Assembly: GCA_034434895.1 (NCBI GenBank)
Contig: DAOTYI010000084.1
Span: 1 to 12,999 of the forward strand
DNA: 12,999 nucleotides
From: DAOTXL01 sp034434895
Lineage (GTDB): Bacteria; Chloroflexota; Anaerolineae; JAAYZQ01
Reading direction: 5' to 3'
In this document: positions 1 through 5,888 of the stretch, piece by piece
Layout: each line of letters opens with the position of its first letter
Numbering within the stretch: position 1 is the stretch's first letter
Notes under the pieces: generated by a model
What the model was told of the DNA's origin: nothing
The model's database searches: none
Seen by the model: only the letters and a program-made list of their open reading frames with translations
Program-made: the position numbers and the translations under genes

Positions 1-48
1 GGGCCAGGGGGTGGGGTGAGGGGCCAGAACACTGACCACGCCAGCACC

Positions 49-91
49 AGGCCTGGCAGATGGCAGGCAGTTACCCCGGCCGGCCTTTTTT
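49..91 (+). terminator. possible intrinsic terminator
   Basis: A GC-rich stretch can form a stem from AGGCC (49-53) with GGCCT (82-86), enclosing a smaller GCCTG/CAGGC hairpin (51-55 with 64-68), and it runs into six T at 86-91. It would end transcription of a gene lying upstream of the window. The two hairpins are alternatives and both are short, so the call is tentative. Confidence 0.3.
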
Positions 92-136
92 GTCCCTCAC
101 GCAACGCTCCAGGCAACGCTTTGGAAACGCCATCTG

Positions 137-145
137 TGCTATACT
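137..145 (+). promoter_or_regulatory. extended -10 promoter element
   Basis: TGC followed by TATACT (140-145) makes an extended -10 box. No good -35 is present at normal spacing, which is usual for extended -10 promoters. The predicted transcription start, 6-8 bases downstream, falls at or just after the GTG at 151. The same nine bases, TGCTATACT, occur on the other strand in front of tsaD (5792-5800). Confidence 0.5.
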
Positions 146-150
146 GATCC

Positions 151-420
151 GTGTCGAGAAGGCTGCGCAAACCCATGGATGAATTTCATCGTCGGCTGCC
201 GGGAGAGCCTGTGCCCCAACCTTCTGTCGCTGCGAACTCCACAGAATCTCAGCCCCGCTCCCAGTTGTTCACCGTGCGGGTGTGGCGGGAAGAGCTGGGG
301 GAGGGCCGCAGCGAGTGGCGCGGTCAGGTGCGGCACGTCCTTAGCGGCGAGACGCGCTACTTCCGCGACTGGCCGTCGCTGGTGACGTTCATCGTCGAGA
401 GAACCGCGATGGCAGGTTGA
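151..420 (+). CDS. small conserved hypothetical protein (WRG...SGE...YF type)
   Basis: This encodes 89 residues from GTG at 151, or 81 residues from ATG at 175 in the same frame. The N-terminal 38 residues are proline- and serine-rich and look unstructured. The rest is a compact domain with FTVRVWREE, then EWRGQVRHVLSGETRYF, then a hydrophobic SLVTFIVE end. From memory, this WRG-V-H-SGE-YF-FI pattern recurs in small proteins of unknown function in Chloroflexota and cyanobacteria; I know no assigned role. It has no signal peptide or membrane segment, so it is probably cytosolic. The start is uncertain: 151 sits where the transcript should begin (leaderless), whereas 175 would have GAGAAGG rather far upstream (155-161). 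It stands alone, 180 bases from the next gene. Real gene fairly likely; function unknown. Confidence 0.65.
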   Translation: MSRRLRKPMDEFHRRLPGEPVPQPSVAANSTESQPRSQLFTVRVWREELGEGRSEWRGQVRHVLSGETRYFRDWPSLVTFIVERTAMAG

Positions 421-500
421 GCGGCAAAGCAAGCGGAGTTTCCCATGCGCCCTGGCGCACCCCCGCTGCGCGGGACGCCGGCCTTGTCTGGGTGTGGGTG

Positions 501-525
501 ATGTGGCAAGGAGAAAGGAGGTGAT
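501..525 (+). other. orphan strong Shine-Dalgarno with minimal leader ORFs
   Basis: AAAGGAGGTGAT (514-525) is a perfect complement of the 16S rRNA 3' end, yet no gene of useful length follows. The ATG at 524 is followed by one codon and a TAG. A seven-codon frame (ATG 501 to TGA 522-524, reading MWQGERR) overlaps it. It could be a translated leader or ribosome-standby site for the secreted gene at 601, or a remnant of a lost gene. The rest of the 421-600 gap shows a short CCCGC/GCGGG hairpin near 464-476 and no convincing promoter. Confidence 0.3.
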
Positions 526-600
526 GGGTTAGACGATACTTGTCAAGGGCCAAAAGCCACACGTGAACTGTGATCCGTAATCAATGACAGGAGGGACAAA

Positions 601-2004
601 ATGTCTACCAGGAGAGTGCTTCTCACAATTCTGGCGGCCGGCGCCGTGATGCTGATGGTGGGTATCGGCCCACGGTTCACCGGAAGCGCCCGCGCCTTGC
701 CGCCAGCCCCGGCCGGCGCGACCGTTCCCTATTCCGGCCGCCTGACCGACGATGCCGGCCTGCCGGTGGCCGACGGAGCCTACGGCTTTGCCTTCGCGCT
801 GTATGCCGCCGAGAGCGGCGGGGAGCCGGTGTGGATGGAAACACAGGAGGGAGTGACGGTGCAGGGCGGCGCGTTCACCGTCCTGTTGGGCAGCGTCAGC
901 CCGCTCCCGGCTGCGGCGCAGAGTGGTACAAACTGGCTGGCGGTCGGCGTGCGCGGGCCGGGGGAAACCGATTTCACGGCGTTGAATCCACGCCAGGCGT
1001 GGAGCGCCTCGCCGGCCAGCCCCACCAACGGCGGAGCTTGCCCCCACGACCACTTTGGGGAAACCTGGACCGGAACCGGCCTGGCATTAGCCCTGAATAG
1101 CAGCTATGCTAACAACGAGACCCTTTACGTTACGAACAATGCCACGTCTGGTGATGGGATTCGCGTTTACAATTCCGGCACAGGATCCACCGATGCTGCT
1201 GTGAAGGGAAGCAACCTCTCCTCCGGACTCGGCATACGTGGCTCGAGCGCTACCGGCATTGGCGTAAAAGGTATCAGTGGCTGGGTGGGTGTTTGGGGAG
1301 AATCCACGGCGGCGGCCGACGGCGTAGGCGTAGCCGGCCTGGCCAACGCTGCTGGCTGTTCTACCGGCATCGGGGGTTGCTACGGTGTCCAGGGCAGCAG
1401 CAAGAACGGGTATGGCGTGGAAGGGTATACCGACGGCGACGGCATGGCCGTACATGCCTACGCCAACAGCAACGGCGTCGCCCTGCGCGTCGAGGGCCAG
1501 TATAGCGGCAACCTGATTGAAGCCTATCATGGCCCGATGTTCCCTGATCGCGAGTTCTACGTGAGCAGCACAGGCGAGGTCTACGCCGATGGCCAGTTCC
1601 ATCCCGGCGGCGCCGACCTGGCCGAGATGCTGCCCGCGGCAAAGGGGCTGGAGCCGGGCGACGTGCTGGCAGTGGGTGCGGATGGCAAGTTGACCCGCAG
1701 CACTCAAGTCTATCAGCTTAGCGTCGTCGGCGTGTATTCGACCAGGCCCGGCTTTGTGGGCGGCGATGAAGATGGCGCCGACCTGACCGGCAAAGTGCCA
1801 CTGGCGGTGGTAGGCGTCGCGCCGGTGAAAGTGACCGCCGAAAATGGTCCCATCCGGCCCGGCGACCTGTTGGTGGCCTCGTCTACTCCCGGCCATGCTA
1901 TGAAAGCCGGCCCCAATCCGCCCGTCGGCGCGGTCATCGGCAAGGCACTGGGCGCATTGGAATCTGACTCCGGCGTGATCCAGGTGCTGATCACCTTGCA
2001 GTAG
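601..2004 (+). CDS. secreted fibre-like repeat protein
   Basis: 467 residues, started by ATG with AGGAGGG at 589-595. A signal peptide covers residues 1-32 (RR near the start, hydrophobic core 6-23, likely cleavage after SARA). Residues 41-105 form a domain recognisable by VPYSGRLTD, GLPVADGAY, FALYAA and GAFTVLLGS, which I recall from many exported bacterial proteins. A linker with CPHDHFGETW (147-156) leads to a glycine-rich middle (about 180-300) with repeated G-(I/V/Y)-G-V-x-G units, such as GIGVKGISG, YGVQGSS and YGVEGYT, suggesting a beta-helical fibre. Residues 338-467 form a compact C-terminal domain (ADLAEMLPA, EPGDVLAV, GVYSTRPGF, GPIRPGDLLVASSTPGHAMKA), similar in style to tail-fibre C-terminal domains. 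It is probably a surface or extracellular structural or adhesive protein; no catalytic motif is seen. It is translationally coupled to the next gene. Confidence 0.85.
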   Translation: MSTRRVLLTILAAGAVMLMVGIGPRFTGSARALPPAPAGATVPYSGRLTDDAGLPVADGAYGFAFALYAAESGGEPVWMETQEGVTVQGGAFTVLLGSVSPLPAAAQSGTNWLAVGVRGPGETDFTALNPRQAWSASPASPTNGGACPHDHFGETWTGTGLALALNSSYANNETLYVTNNATSGDGIRVYNSGTGSTDAAVKGSNLSSGLGIRGSSATGIGVKGISGWVGVWGESTAAADGVGVAGLANAAGCSTGIGGCYGVQGSSKNGYGVEGYTDGDGMAVHAYANSNGVALRVEGQYSGNLIEAYHGPMFPDREFYVSSTGEVYADGQFHPGGADLAEMLPAAKGLEPGDVLAVGADGKLTRSTQVYQLSVVGVYSTRPGFVGGDEDGADLTGKVPLAVVGVAPVKVTAENGPIRPGDLLVASSTPGHAMKAGPNPPVGAVIGKALGALESDSGVIQVLITLQ

Positions 2005-2015
2005 GAGGTGGGCTG

Positions 2016-2279
2016 ATGAAAACAGGGATCGCCATCCTGCTTGTCCTTCTCATTGGTACCCTGCTCGTAACCGGCATCGTGCTGGCCCAGGGTGGAAGCG
2101 GCACACCACACAAGGCAGCGACGCTCAGCGGCGGGCACTACCGGCTGGTCAGCCTGGGGATCGGGGCGGAGGTCGTCACCAGCGGTGGGGGTTACACGCT
2201 GCTGAGTCCGGCGCAGCCCGCCCGGTCAGGCAGTGGCTGCTGCTGCACCTATCTGCCCTGCGTGGCGCGGAGCCATTAG
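2016..2279 (+). CDS. small secreted Cys-rich protein with C-terminal GCCCTYLPC motif
   Basis: 87 residues. Residues 1-25 are a clear signal peptide (MKTG, long Leu/Ile/Val core, cleavage after VLAQ or LAQ). The mature part is about 62 residues and has two related units, SGGHYRLVS and SGGGYTLLS, of the SGGxYxLxS kind seen in exported Chloroflexota proteins. The end is GSGCCCTYLPCVARSH: three adjacent cysteines, a fourth four residues later, and a TYLP core resembling the YLPLVLR-type ends common in that phylum (recalled, not searched). The ribosome binding site AGGAGG (2003-2008) overlaps the stop codon of the preceding gene, so the two are made together. Possible roles are an anchored or crosslinked partner of the fibre-like protein, or a lipid-free surface peptide; neither is shown. 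The gene is convincing, the function unknown. Confidence 0.85.
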   Translation: MKTGIAILLVLLIGTLLVTGIVLAQGGSGTPHKAATLSGGHYRLVSLGIGAEVVTSGGGYTLLSPAQPARSGSGCCCTYLPCVARSH

Positions 2280-2309
2280 GTCAACGGGGGCGCCGGGTTT
2301 GACTCGTCC

Positions 2310-2337
2310 GTAGGGCAACTGCGAGCAGTTGCCCTAC
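2310..2337. repeat. perfect palindrome, REP-like, copy 1
   Basis: Two perfect 13-base arms, GTAGGGCAACTGC (2310-2322) and its reverse complement (2325-2337), flank a two-base GA centre. It lies between two convergent genes ending at 2279 and 2343, where it could act as a terminator in both directions. The inner 23 bases recur identically at 5762-5784. Apart from the palindrome, nothing else is seen in this 63-base gap. Confidence 0.8.
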
Positions 2338-2342
2338 AAATT

Positions 2343-3821
2343 TCAGTCCGTTTTCAGCCACTGCCGGCCGTCCGGCCCAGGAACATAGTGCAGCGGCCCC
2401 TGGGGGATGTGGGAATCAATCTGCAGGTAGCCGGCATCTATGCCCTCCCAGATGAGTTGAAAAGGGGCTTTGCCGGCCACCCACTTTTCGACAATCACCA
2501 CGCCGTGGCCGGGGAGGATGGTAAAGACCAGGGGGCGGGGGTCGCCGGGGTTCTGCAAGGCCTGCGAGCGGGCAAAGGCCGCCTGAATCCCCTGTGCCTG
2601 GGCATCGGTGGCGCAGGAGACCAGGTAGTGGTAGTAAGGGGGAGCCAGGGGCACAAACTCCACGTGGTCGGGATGGTAGGCGGCGATACCACGATGGCCG
2701 TGCAATTTGGAGCGCACCACCGGCACCGGGCCGGGGTGATCCCATTCCGGCCCCAGGATCACGGTCGGCAGGGGGGCGTCCATGGCCCTCATCTCCACCG
2801 ATTCGGAGGAAGGGGGCAGGTTGCGCTTTCCTTCCACCTCCTGCACCAGAGCCCCCATCCCGTCCGGCCGCACCCCCACGATGACGGCCAGGTCCTCCTC
2901 GGTGATGTCGTCCTTGTTCAGGGGGCGCGCGCTGCCGGTGACCGTGGCGATGAGGGCGCCCAAAACCGGGTCCCAGGTGGCAAAGCAGCCCTCGCTGTAT
3001 TGACTGGCCACCGCCTCCTCCACGGCCGGCACCTGCACCAGGTCGGCAATGCGCACCATTTCGGTAAAAAAGTGGCGCTCGCCCAGTTGCCGCCCGGCCT
3101 GACGCATGGCCCCTGGGGTGGGAAGGCAGCGCCACAAGGAGGAGGGGATCGGTTCGCCCACCACCTGGTGTCTGGTCACCTCGGTCGTGCACACGGTGGT
3201 GGCGATGCGCAAGACCATGTCGTGGTAAAAAGCCTCCAGGTTGTCTGCCCGGCTGCAGGGGTGAGCGCCTACCAGGTCAAAGTGATAGACCAGGAGCGGG
3301 GTTTCATCGCCGACCAGCAGGAGCACCCGGATGCTCTTGGCCTGGGCCTGGACCAGCCGTTCCAGGGCCAGCAGCGGCCCCCCTCGACGGCCCTGCCCCC
3401 ACAGCACGCGGTGAGCCTGGGGGGCCAGGCCGGGAAAGTCGTAATCGGCCGGGTCGAGCGCCTCTTTGGCCAGCGCGGCCTGAAAGTGGGCCATCAGGTG
3501 CTGGAATGCGGCGGTTGGGGCATGGACCAGGGTGTAGACGGTGGGGGTATGGGAGAGATGAAATCGGCGGCGGCCGGAAAGGAGCACCGACTCGCGCCAG
3601 CCCACGACCTGGCCCAGACGGGCAGTGGTCAGGATCAAATCGCTGTCATCGTCCGGTGTCGCCTGGACCTGGTGCCCCTGGGAACGGGCTGCCTGCAGCA
3701 GGCCGTCCACCACCTGGGCCAGCAAGGGGGTCATATCGCCGGGCACAAAAGCCAGATGGATGGGGCGCAGCCACGGATGCGTTGGCCTGGCTGTGGTCGG
3801 GATGTGAAGGGCAGGGTTCAT
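2343..3821 (-). CDS. conserved hypothetical protein, coupled to plsY
   Basis: 492 residues, with no signal peptide or membrane segment, so probably cytosolic. I do not recognise a named family. Visible landmarks: an alpha/beta N-terminal part (IHLAFVPGDM at 21-30; DLILTTARLG at 61-70); a hydrophobic strand RVLLLVGDE (165-173); a central ASQYSEGCFATWDPVLGALI stretch (272-291) with one cysteine; and a dense motif region GPEWDHPGPVPVVRSKLHGH (357-376) followed by AAYHPDHVEFVPL (380-392). The last is rich in His, Asp, Glu and Arg, the kind of composition seen in a metal or sugar-phosphate site. The start ATG (3819-3821) lies one base after the plsY stop codon, and the binding site GGGGGTGAT overlaps that stop, so translation should be coupled. 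An isomerase-like or hydrolase fold is conceivable but unsupported. A long open frame on the opposite strand is only a GC-driven shadow. Confidence 0.8.
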   Translation of the reverse strand: MNPALHIPTTARPTHPWLRPIHLAFVPGDMTPLLAQVVDGLLQAARSQGHQVQATPDDDSDLILTTARLGQVVGWRESVLLSGRRRFHLSHTPTVYTLVHAPTAAFQHLMAHFQAALAKEALDPADYDFPGLAPQAHRVLWGQGRRGGPLLALERLVQAQAKSIRVLLLVGDETPLLVYHFDLVGAHPCSRADNLEAFYHDMVLRIATTVCTTEVTRHQVVGEPIPSSLWRCLPTPGAMRQAGRQLGERHFFTEMVRIADLVQVPAVEEAVASQYSEGCFATWDPVLGALIATVTGSARPLNKDDITEEDLAVIVGVRPDGMGALVQEVEGKRNLPPSSESVEMRAMDAPLPTVILGPEWDHPGPVPVVRSKLHGHRGIAAYHPDHVEFVPLAPPYYHYLVSCATDAQAQGIQAAFARSQALQNPGDPRPLVFTILPGHGVVIVEKWVAGKAPFQLIWEGIDAGYLQIDSHIPQGPLHYVPGPDGRQWLKTD

Positions 3822-3822
3822 A

Positions 3823-4437
3823 TCACCCCCGTTTTTCGCCGAGCCGTCGTTCGGTGCCCTGGATCAGGCGGCGGATGTTGGGCCGATGGGCATAGAGGAT
3901 GAGGGCCCAGGCCAGCAGCCCGTAGAAGACGTAGGTGAAAGGCAGAACGCCGGCCAGACTCAGCGCCAGCAGGATGACCGGCATCAGCGTGATCACCACC
4001 AATGAGCCGACCGAGGCGTAGCGCGTGATGGCAATGATGACCAGCAGGAGGAGGAGCAGGCCGGCGGCCGCCGGCGGGTAGATAGCGGCCAATGCCCCCA
4101 ACGACGTGCCGACCCCGGCTCCGCCCCGGAAGCGCAAAAAGAGCGAGTAGTTGTGCCCCACAATCGCAGCCGCGCCGGCCAGCACCTGCGCCAGCCGCCA
4201 ATCGCTCATCTGCCCGGCCAGCCAGACGGCCAGCGCCCCCTTGCCCACATCCAACGCGCCGGTAAGCAGTGCCGGCAGCACCCCGGCCGAGCGGAAGACA
4301 TTGGTCCCGCCTGTCCGGCCGCTGCCCTTCTCCAGCACGTTCACTCCCCACAGCCGGCCGACCAGATAGCCGGCCGGGAAGCTGCCCAGCAGATAGGCGA
4401 CCATCACCGCAGCCACCATCATCGCCCCGTCTGTCAT
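3823..4437 (-). CDS. plsY: acyl-phosphate:glycerol-3-phosphate acyltransferase PlsY
   Basis: 204 residues, the usual PlsY length. The enzyme transfers an acyl group from acyl-phosphate (made by PlsX) to glycerol-3-phosphate, giving lysophosphatidate at the inner membrane. Several hydrophobic spans are visible (about 7-28, 53-74, 83-99, 109-137, 142-163, 168-183). Motif 1 is GSGRTGGTNVFRSAG (38-52, usual form SGNxGATNVxRxxG), with DVGKG at 63-67. Motif 2 is GHNYSLFLRFRGGAGVGT (94-111, usual form ending FKGGKGVAT), so the usual lysine is alanine at 107. The C-terminal HRPNIRRLIQGTE (184-196) is typical. The ATG at 4437 follows AAGGAAGGGGAGG; ATGs a few codons on (residues 6 and 7) are alternatives. 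It is followed after one base by the 492-residue unknown gene. No plsX is in view. A hairpin with a U-tract ends 16 bases upstream of the start. Confidence 0.93.
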   Translation of the reverse strand: MTDGAMMVAAVMVAYLLGSFPAGYLVGRLWGVNVLEKGSGRTGGTNVFRSAGVLPALLTGALDVGKGALAVWLAGQMSDWRLAQVLAGAAAIVGHNYSLFLRFRGGAGVGTSLGALAAIYPPAAAGLLLLLLVIIAITRYASVGSLVVITLMPVILLALSLAGVLPFTYVFYGLLAWALILYAHRPNIRRLIQGTERRLGEKRG

Positions 4438-4453
4438 CCTCCCCTTCCTTGGG

Positions 4454-4515
4454 AAAAAGACTGACCACCAAGGCCCAAAGGCAGATTCTTCGTGTCTTGG
4501 TGCCTTTGTGGTCAG
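4454..4515 (-). terminator. repeat-derived imperfect inverted repeat with U-tract
   Basis: Arms 4461-4483 and 4493-4515 match at 19 of 23 positions (outer eight perfect: CTGACCAC), with a nine-base loop. Read leftward, the stem is followed by TCTTTTT (4460-4454), giving an intrinsic-terminator shape for the tsaD transcript. It ends only 16 bases before the plsY start, so it could also act as an attenuator. The arms consist of CCACAAAGGC-type words, as does the element at 9427-9516. Confidence 0.55.
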
Positions 4516-4554
4516 CCTGCCGGGTCAACGGCGTACCCCCTGTGATCGAAAGCA

Positions 4555-4582
4555 GAATCGGTGCTCATCCGTCCCATTCGTG
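4555..4582 (-). repeat. decayed 9-10-base tandem repeat
   Basis: Read leftward, the stretch is CACGAATGG, GACGGATGAG, CACCGATTC: degenerate units of the CACGGATGA type that appear in cleaner form at 11751-11787. It sits in the 246-base tsaD-plsY gap. No good promoter for plsY was found in that gap; two TTGACC hexamers lack a -10 partner at normal spacing. Confidence 0.45.
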
Positions 4583-4676
4583 TCCCATCAGGGGTCAACC
4601 TGTTGTGAACCATCCCTGCTCTCTAAAACACAAATGGAGCCCCCTGGTTACGGCCTCACCTGGCATCCTGGCAGGG

Positions 4677-4694
4677 CACAGGCTCAAGCCTGTG
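4677..4694. repeat. palindrome overlapping the tsaD stop codon
   Basis: CACAGGCT (4677-4684) and AGCCTGTG (4687-4694) are perfect eight-base arms around a CA centre. On the minus strand the palindrome supplies the last Gln-Ala codons and the TGA stop of tsaD. The word resembles GCACAGGCT...AGCCTGTGC palindromes that recur in Chloroflexota-type intergenic DNA (from memory). Confidence 0.6.
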
Positions 4695-5730
4695 TTGCGT
4701 CGGTCAAACGCAGGTCGGGCACCACATCCAGGTCCCAGCCCGCCCGTTCGCCGGCCTGGAAGCGATAGAAGCCGGCACAGGCCACGATGGCCGCGTTGTC
4801 GGTACACAACTCCAGGGGGGGGTAGCGCACCGGCACCGGGCTGCGCCGCGCCATTTCGGAGCGCAGCCGTTCATTGGCCGCCACCCCGCCGGCCAGCAAC
4901 AGGGCCCTGGCCTCGAACTCCTGCGCCGCCCGACAGCTTTTTTCCACCAGCACATCCACCACGGCGGCCTGAAAGCTGGCTGCCAGGTTGGCCACCGGCA
5001 GTACTCGGGTCACCGGCGGCTCCGAGGCGCCGATCTGCTCGACCGGGGGCTGGTACTTGCGCACCAGGCGCAGCACGGCCGTCTTGAGGCCTGAGAAACT
5101 GAAATCGTAGGTGTCGGGCAGCCAGGCGCGGGGCAGCTTGTAGGCCGTCGGCGAGCCGGCACGCGCTGCTTCCTGGATTGACGGCCCGCCGGGATAAGGC
5201 AGGCCCAGCAGCCGGCCTACCTTGTCGAACGCCTCGCCGGCCGCATCATCCAGTGTGCCGCCCAGCCGACGATAGCGGCCATGATCGGTCATCAGGATCA
5301 GTTCGCTGTGACCGCCGGAGACCACCAGGCAGACCAGGGGGAAGGGCGGAGGTGGGGGTTCCACCAGCCAGTTGCCGTAGATATGGGCCTCGATGTGGTT
5401 GATGCCCACCAGAGGCAGGCCGCGCCCCCAGGCCAGCCCTTTGGCCGCATTGACCCCCACCAGCAGCGACCCGGCCAGCCCTGGCCCGCAGGTTACCGCC
5501 ACGGCTGTCAGATCGTCCCACCGGATATCGGCCTGGCTCATTGCCTCTTCGATGACCGGCAGGATGCTCAGCAGGTGCTGCCGGGAGGCAATTTCGGGGA
5601 AAATCCCGCCATAGCGCCGGTGGATGTCTACCTGCGAGGCCACCACATTGCTGCGGATGTGCCGGCCATCGGCCACCACGGCTGCCGCCGTCTCGTCACA
5701 CGAGGTCTCGATGCCCAGAATCAGGCTCAT
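4684..5730 (-). CDS. tsaD: tRNA N6-adenosine threonylcarbamoyltransferase TsaD
   Basis: 348 residues, close to the usual 335-345. With TsaB and TsaE it transfers threonylcarbamoyl from TsaC-made threonylcarbamoyl-AMP to A37 of ANN-decoding tRNAs (t6A) in the cytosol. The start is ATG 5728-5730 (MSLILGIETSCDET), with AGGAGG seven bases upstream; the frame stays open further upstream but that part is not protein-like. Seen in order: GIETSCDET (6-14), the metal-binding HIEAH (112-116, two histidines), LVVSGGHSEL (135-144), DDAAGEAFDKVGRLLGLPYP (161-180), DFSFSGLKTAV (209-219), LAGGVAANERLR (279-290) and CTDNAAIVA (309-317) with Asp311 as third metal ligand. A Pro run, EPPPPPF, follows HIEAH in a surface loop. 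The C-terminal codons derive from a palindromic repeat. It has its own promoter at 5792-5820. TsaB, TsaE and RimI are not adjacent. Confidence 0.96.
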   Translation of the reverse strand: MSLILGIETSCDETAAAVVADGRHIRSNVVASQVDIHRRYGGIFPEIASRQHLLSILPVIEEAMSQADIRWDDLTAVAVTCGPGLAGSLLVGVNAAKGLAWGRGLPLVGINHIEAHIYGNWLVEPPPPPFPLVCLVVSGGHSELILMTDHGRYRRLGGTLDDAAGEAFDKVGRLLGLPYPGGPSIQEAARAGSPTAYKLPRAWLPDTYDFSFSGLKTAVLRLVRKYQPPVEQIGASEPPVTRVLPVANLAASFQAAVVDVLVEKSCRAAQEFEARALLLAGGVAANERLRSEMARRSPVPVRYPPLELCTDNAAIVACAGFYRFQAGERAGWDLDVVPDLRLTDATQA

Positions 5731-5761
5731 GGTCCGCCTCCTGGCCTCGATCTCAGTAGTC

Positions 5762-5783
5762 GGGCAACTGCGAGCAGTTGCCC
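5762..5783. repeat. perfect palindrome, REP-like, copy 2, in the tsaD leader
   Basis: GGGCAACTGC (5762-5771), GA, then the reverse complement GCAGTTGCCC (5774-5783). It is identical over 23 bases (5762-5784) to the core of the palindrome at 2310-2337. It lies just downstream of the predicted tsaD transcription start, so the tsaD mRNA would begin with this stem-loop. Confidence 0.75.
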
Positions 5784-5791
5784 TGCCGGTA

Positions 5792-5820
5792 AGTATAGCA
5801 GATTTGACCTCGAATGACCA
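5792..5820 (-). promoter_or_regulatory. tsaD promoter (extended -10)
   Basis: On the minus strand the -10 is TATACT (5797-5792), preceded by TGC (5800-5798) as an extended element. A -35-like TGGTCA (5820-5815) lies 17 bases upstream and matches four of six consensus positions. The predicted transcript starts near 5785, leaving a leader of about 55 bases. Confidence 0.55.
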
Positions 5821-5853
5821 ATGACCAGGGCCCTGCCGTTTGCTGTGCGCCGC

Positions 5854-5882
5854 TTGACAGCACTCTCGATTCGGGATAGAAT
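5854..5882 (+). promoter_or_regulatory. sigma70-type promoter of the potassium transporter operon
   Basis: TTGACA (5854-5859) is a perfect -35, followed at 17 bases by TAGAAT (5877-5882), a -10 with five of six consensus bases. Transcription should start near 5889 and give a leader of about 150 bases before the transporter gene. It is back to back with the tsaD promoter, 33 bases away. Confidence 0.75.
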
Positions 5883-5888
5883 GAGCGC

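Noticed and set aside
1..23. G-rich run at the window start satisfying the G-quadruplex rule
   Set aside because: GGG, GGGGG, GGGG and GGGG runs are present, but there is no gene context and the stretch is cut by the window edge.
139..432. Minus-strand frame over the small hypothetical gene
   Set aside because: Arg/His/Pro-rich shadow; the plus-strand frame has the conserved-looking WRG...SGE...YF domain and a promoter.
2388..3902. Long open frame (504 codons) on the plus strand
   Set aside because: It lies antisense to the 492-residue gene and plsY end, has shadow-type composition (Gly/His/Arg/Gln-rich) and no recognisable motif; the minus-strand gene is coupled to plsY and has protein-like sequence.
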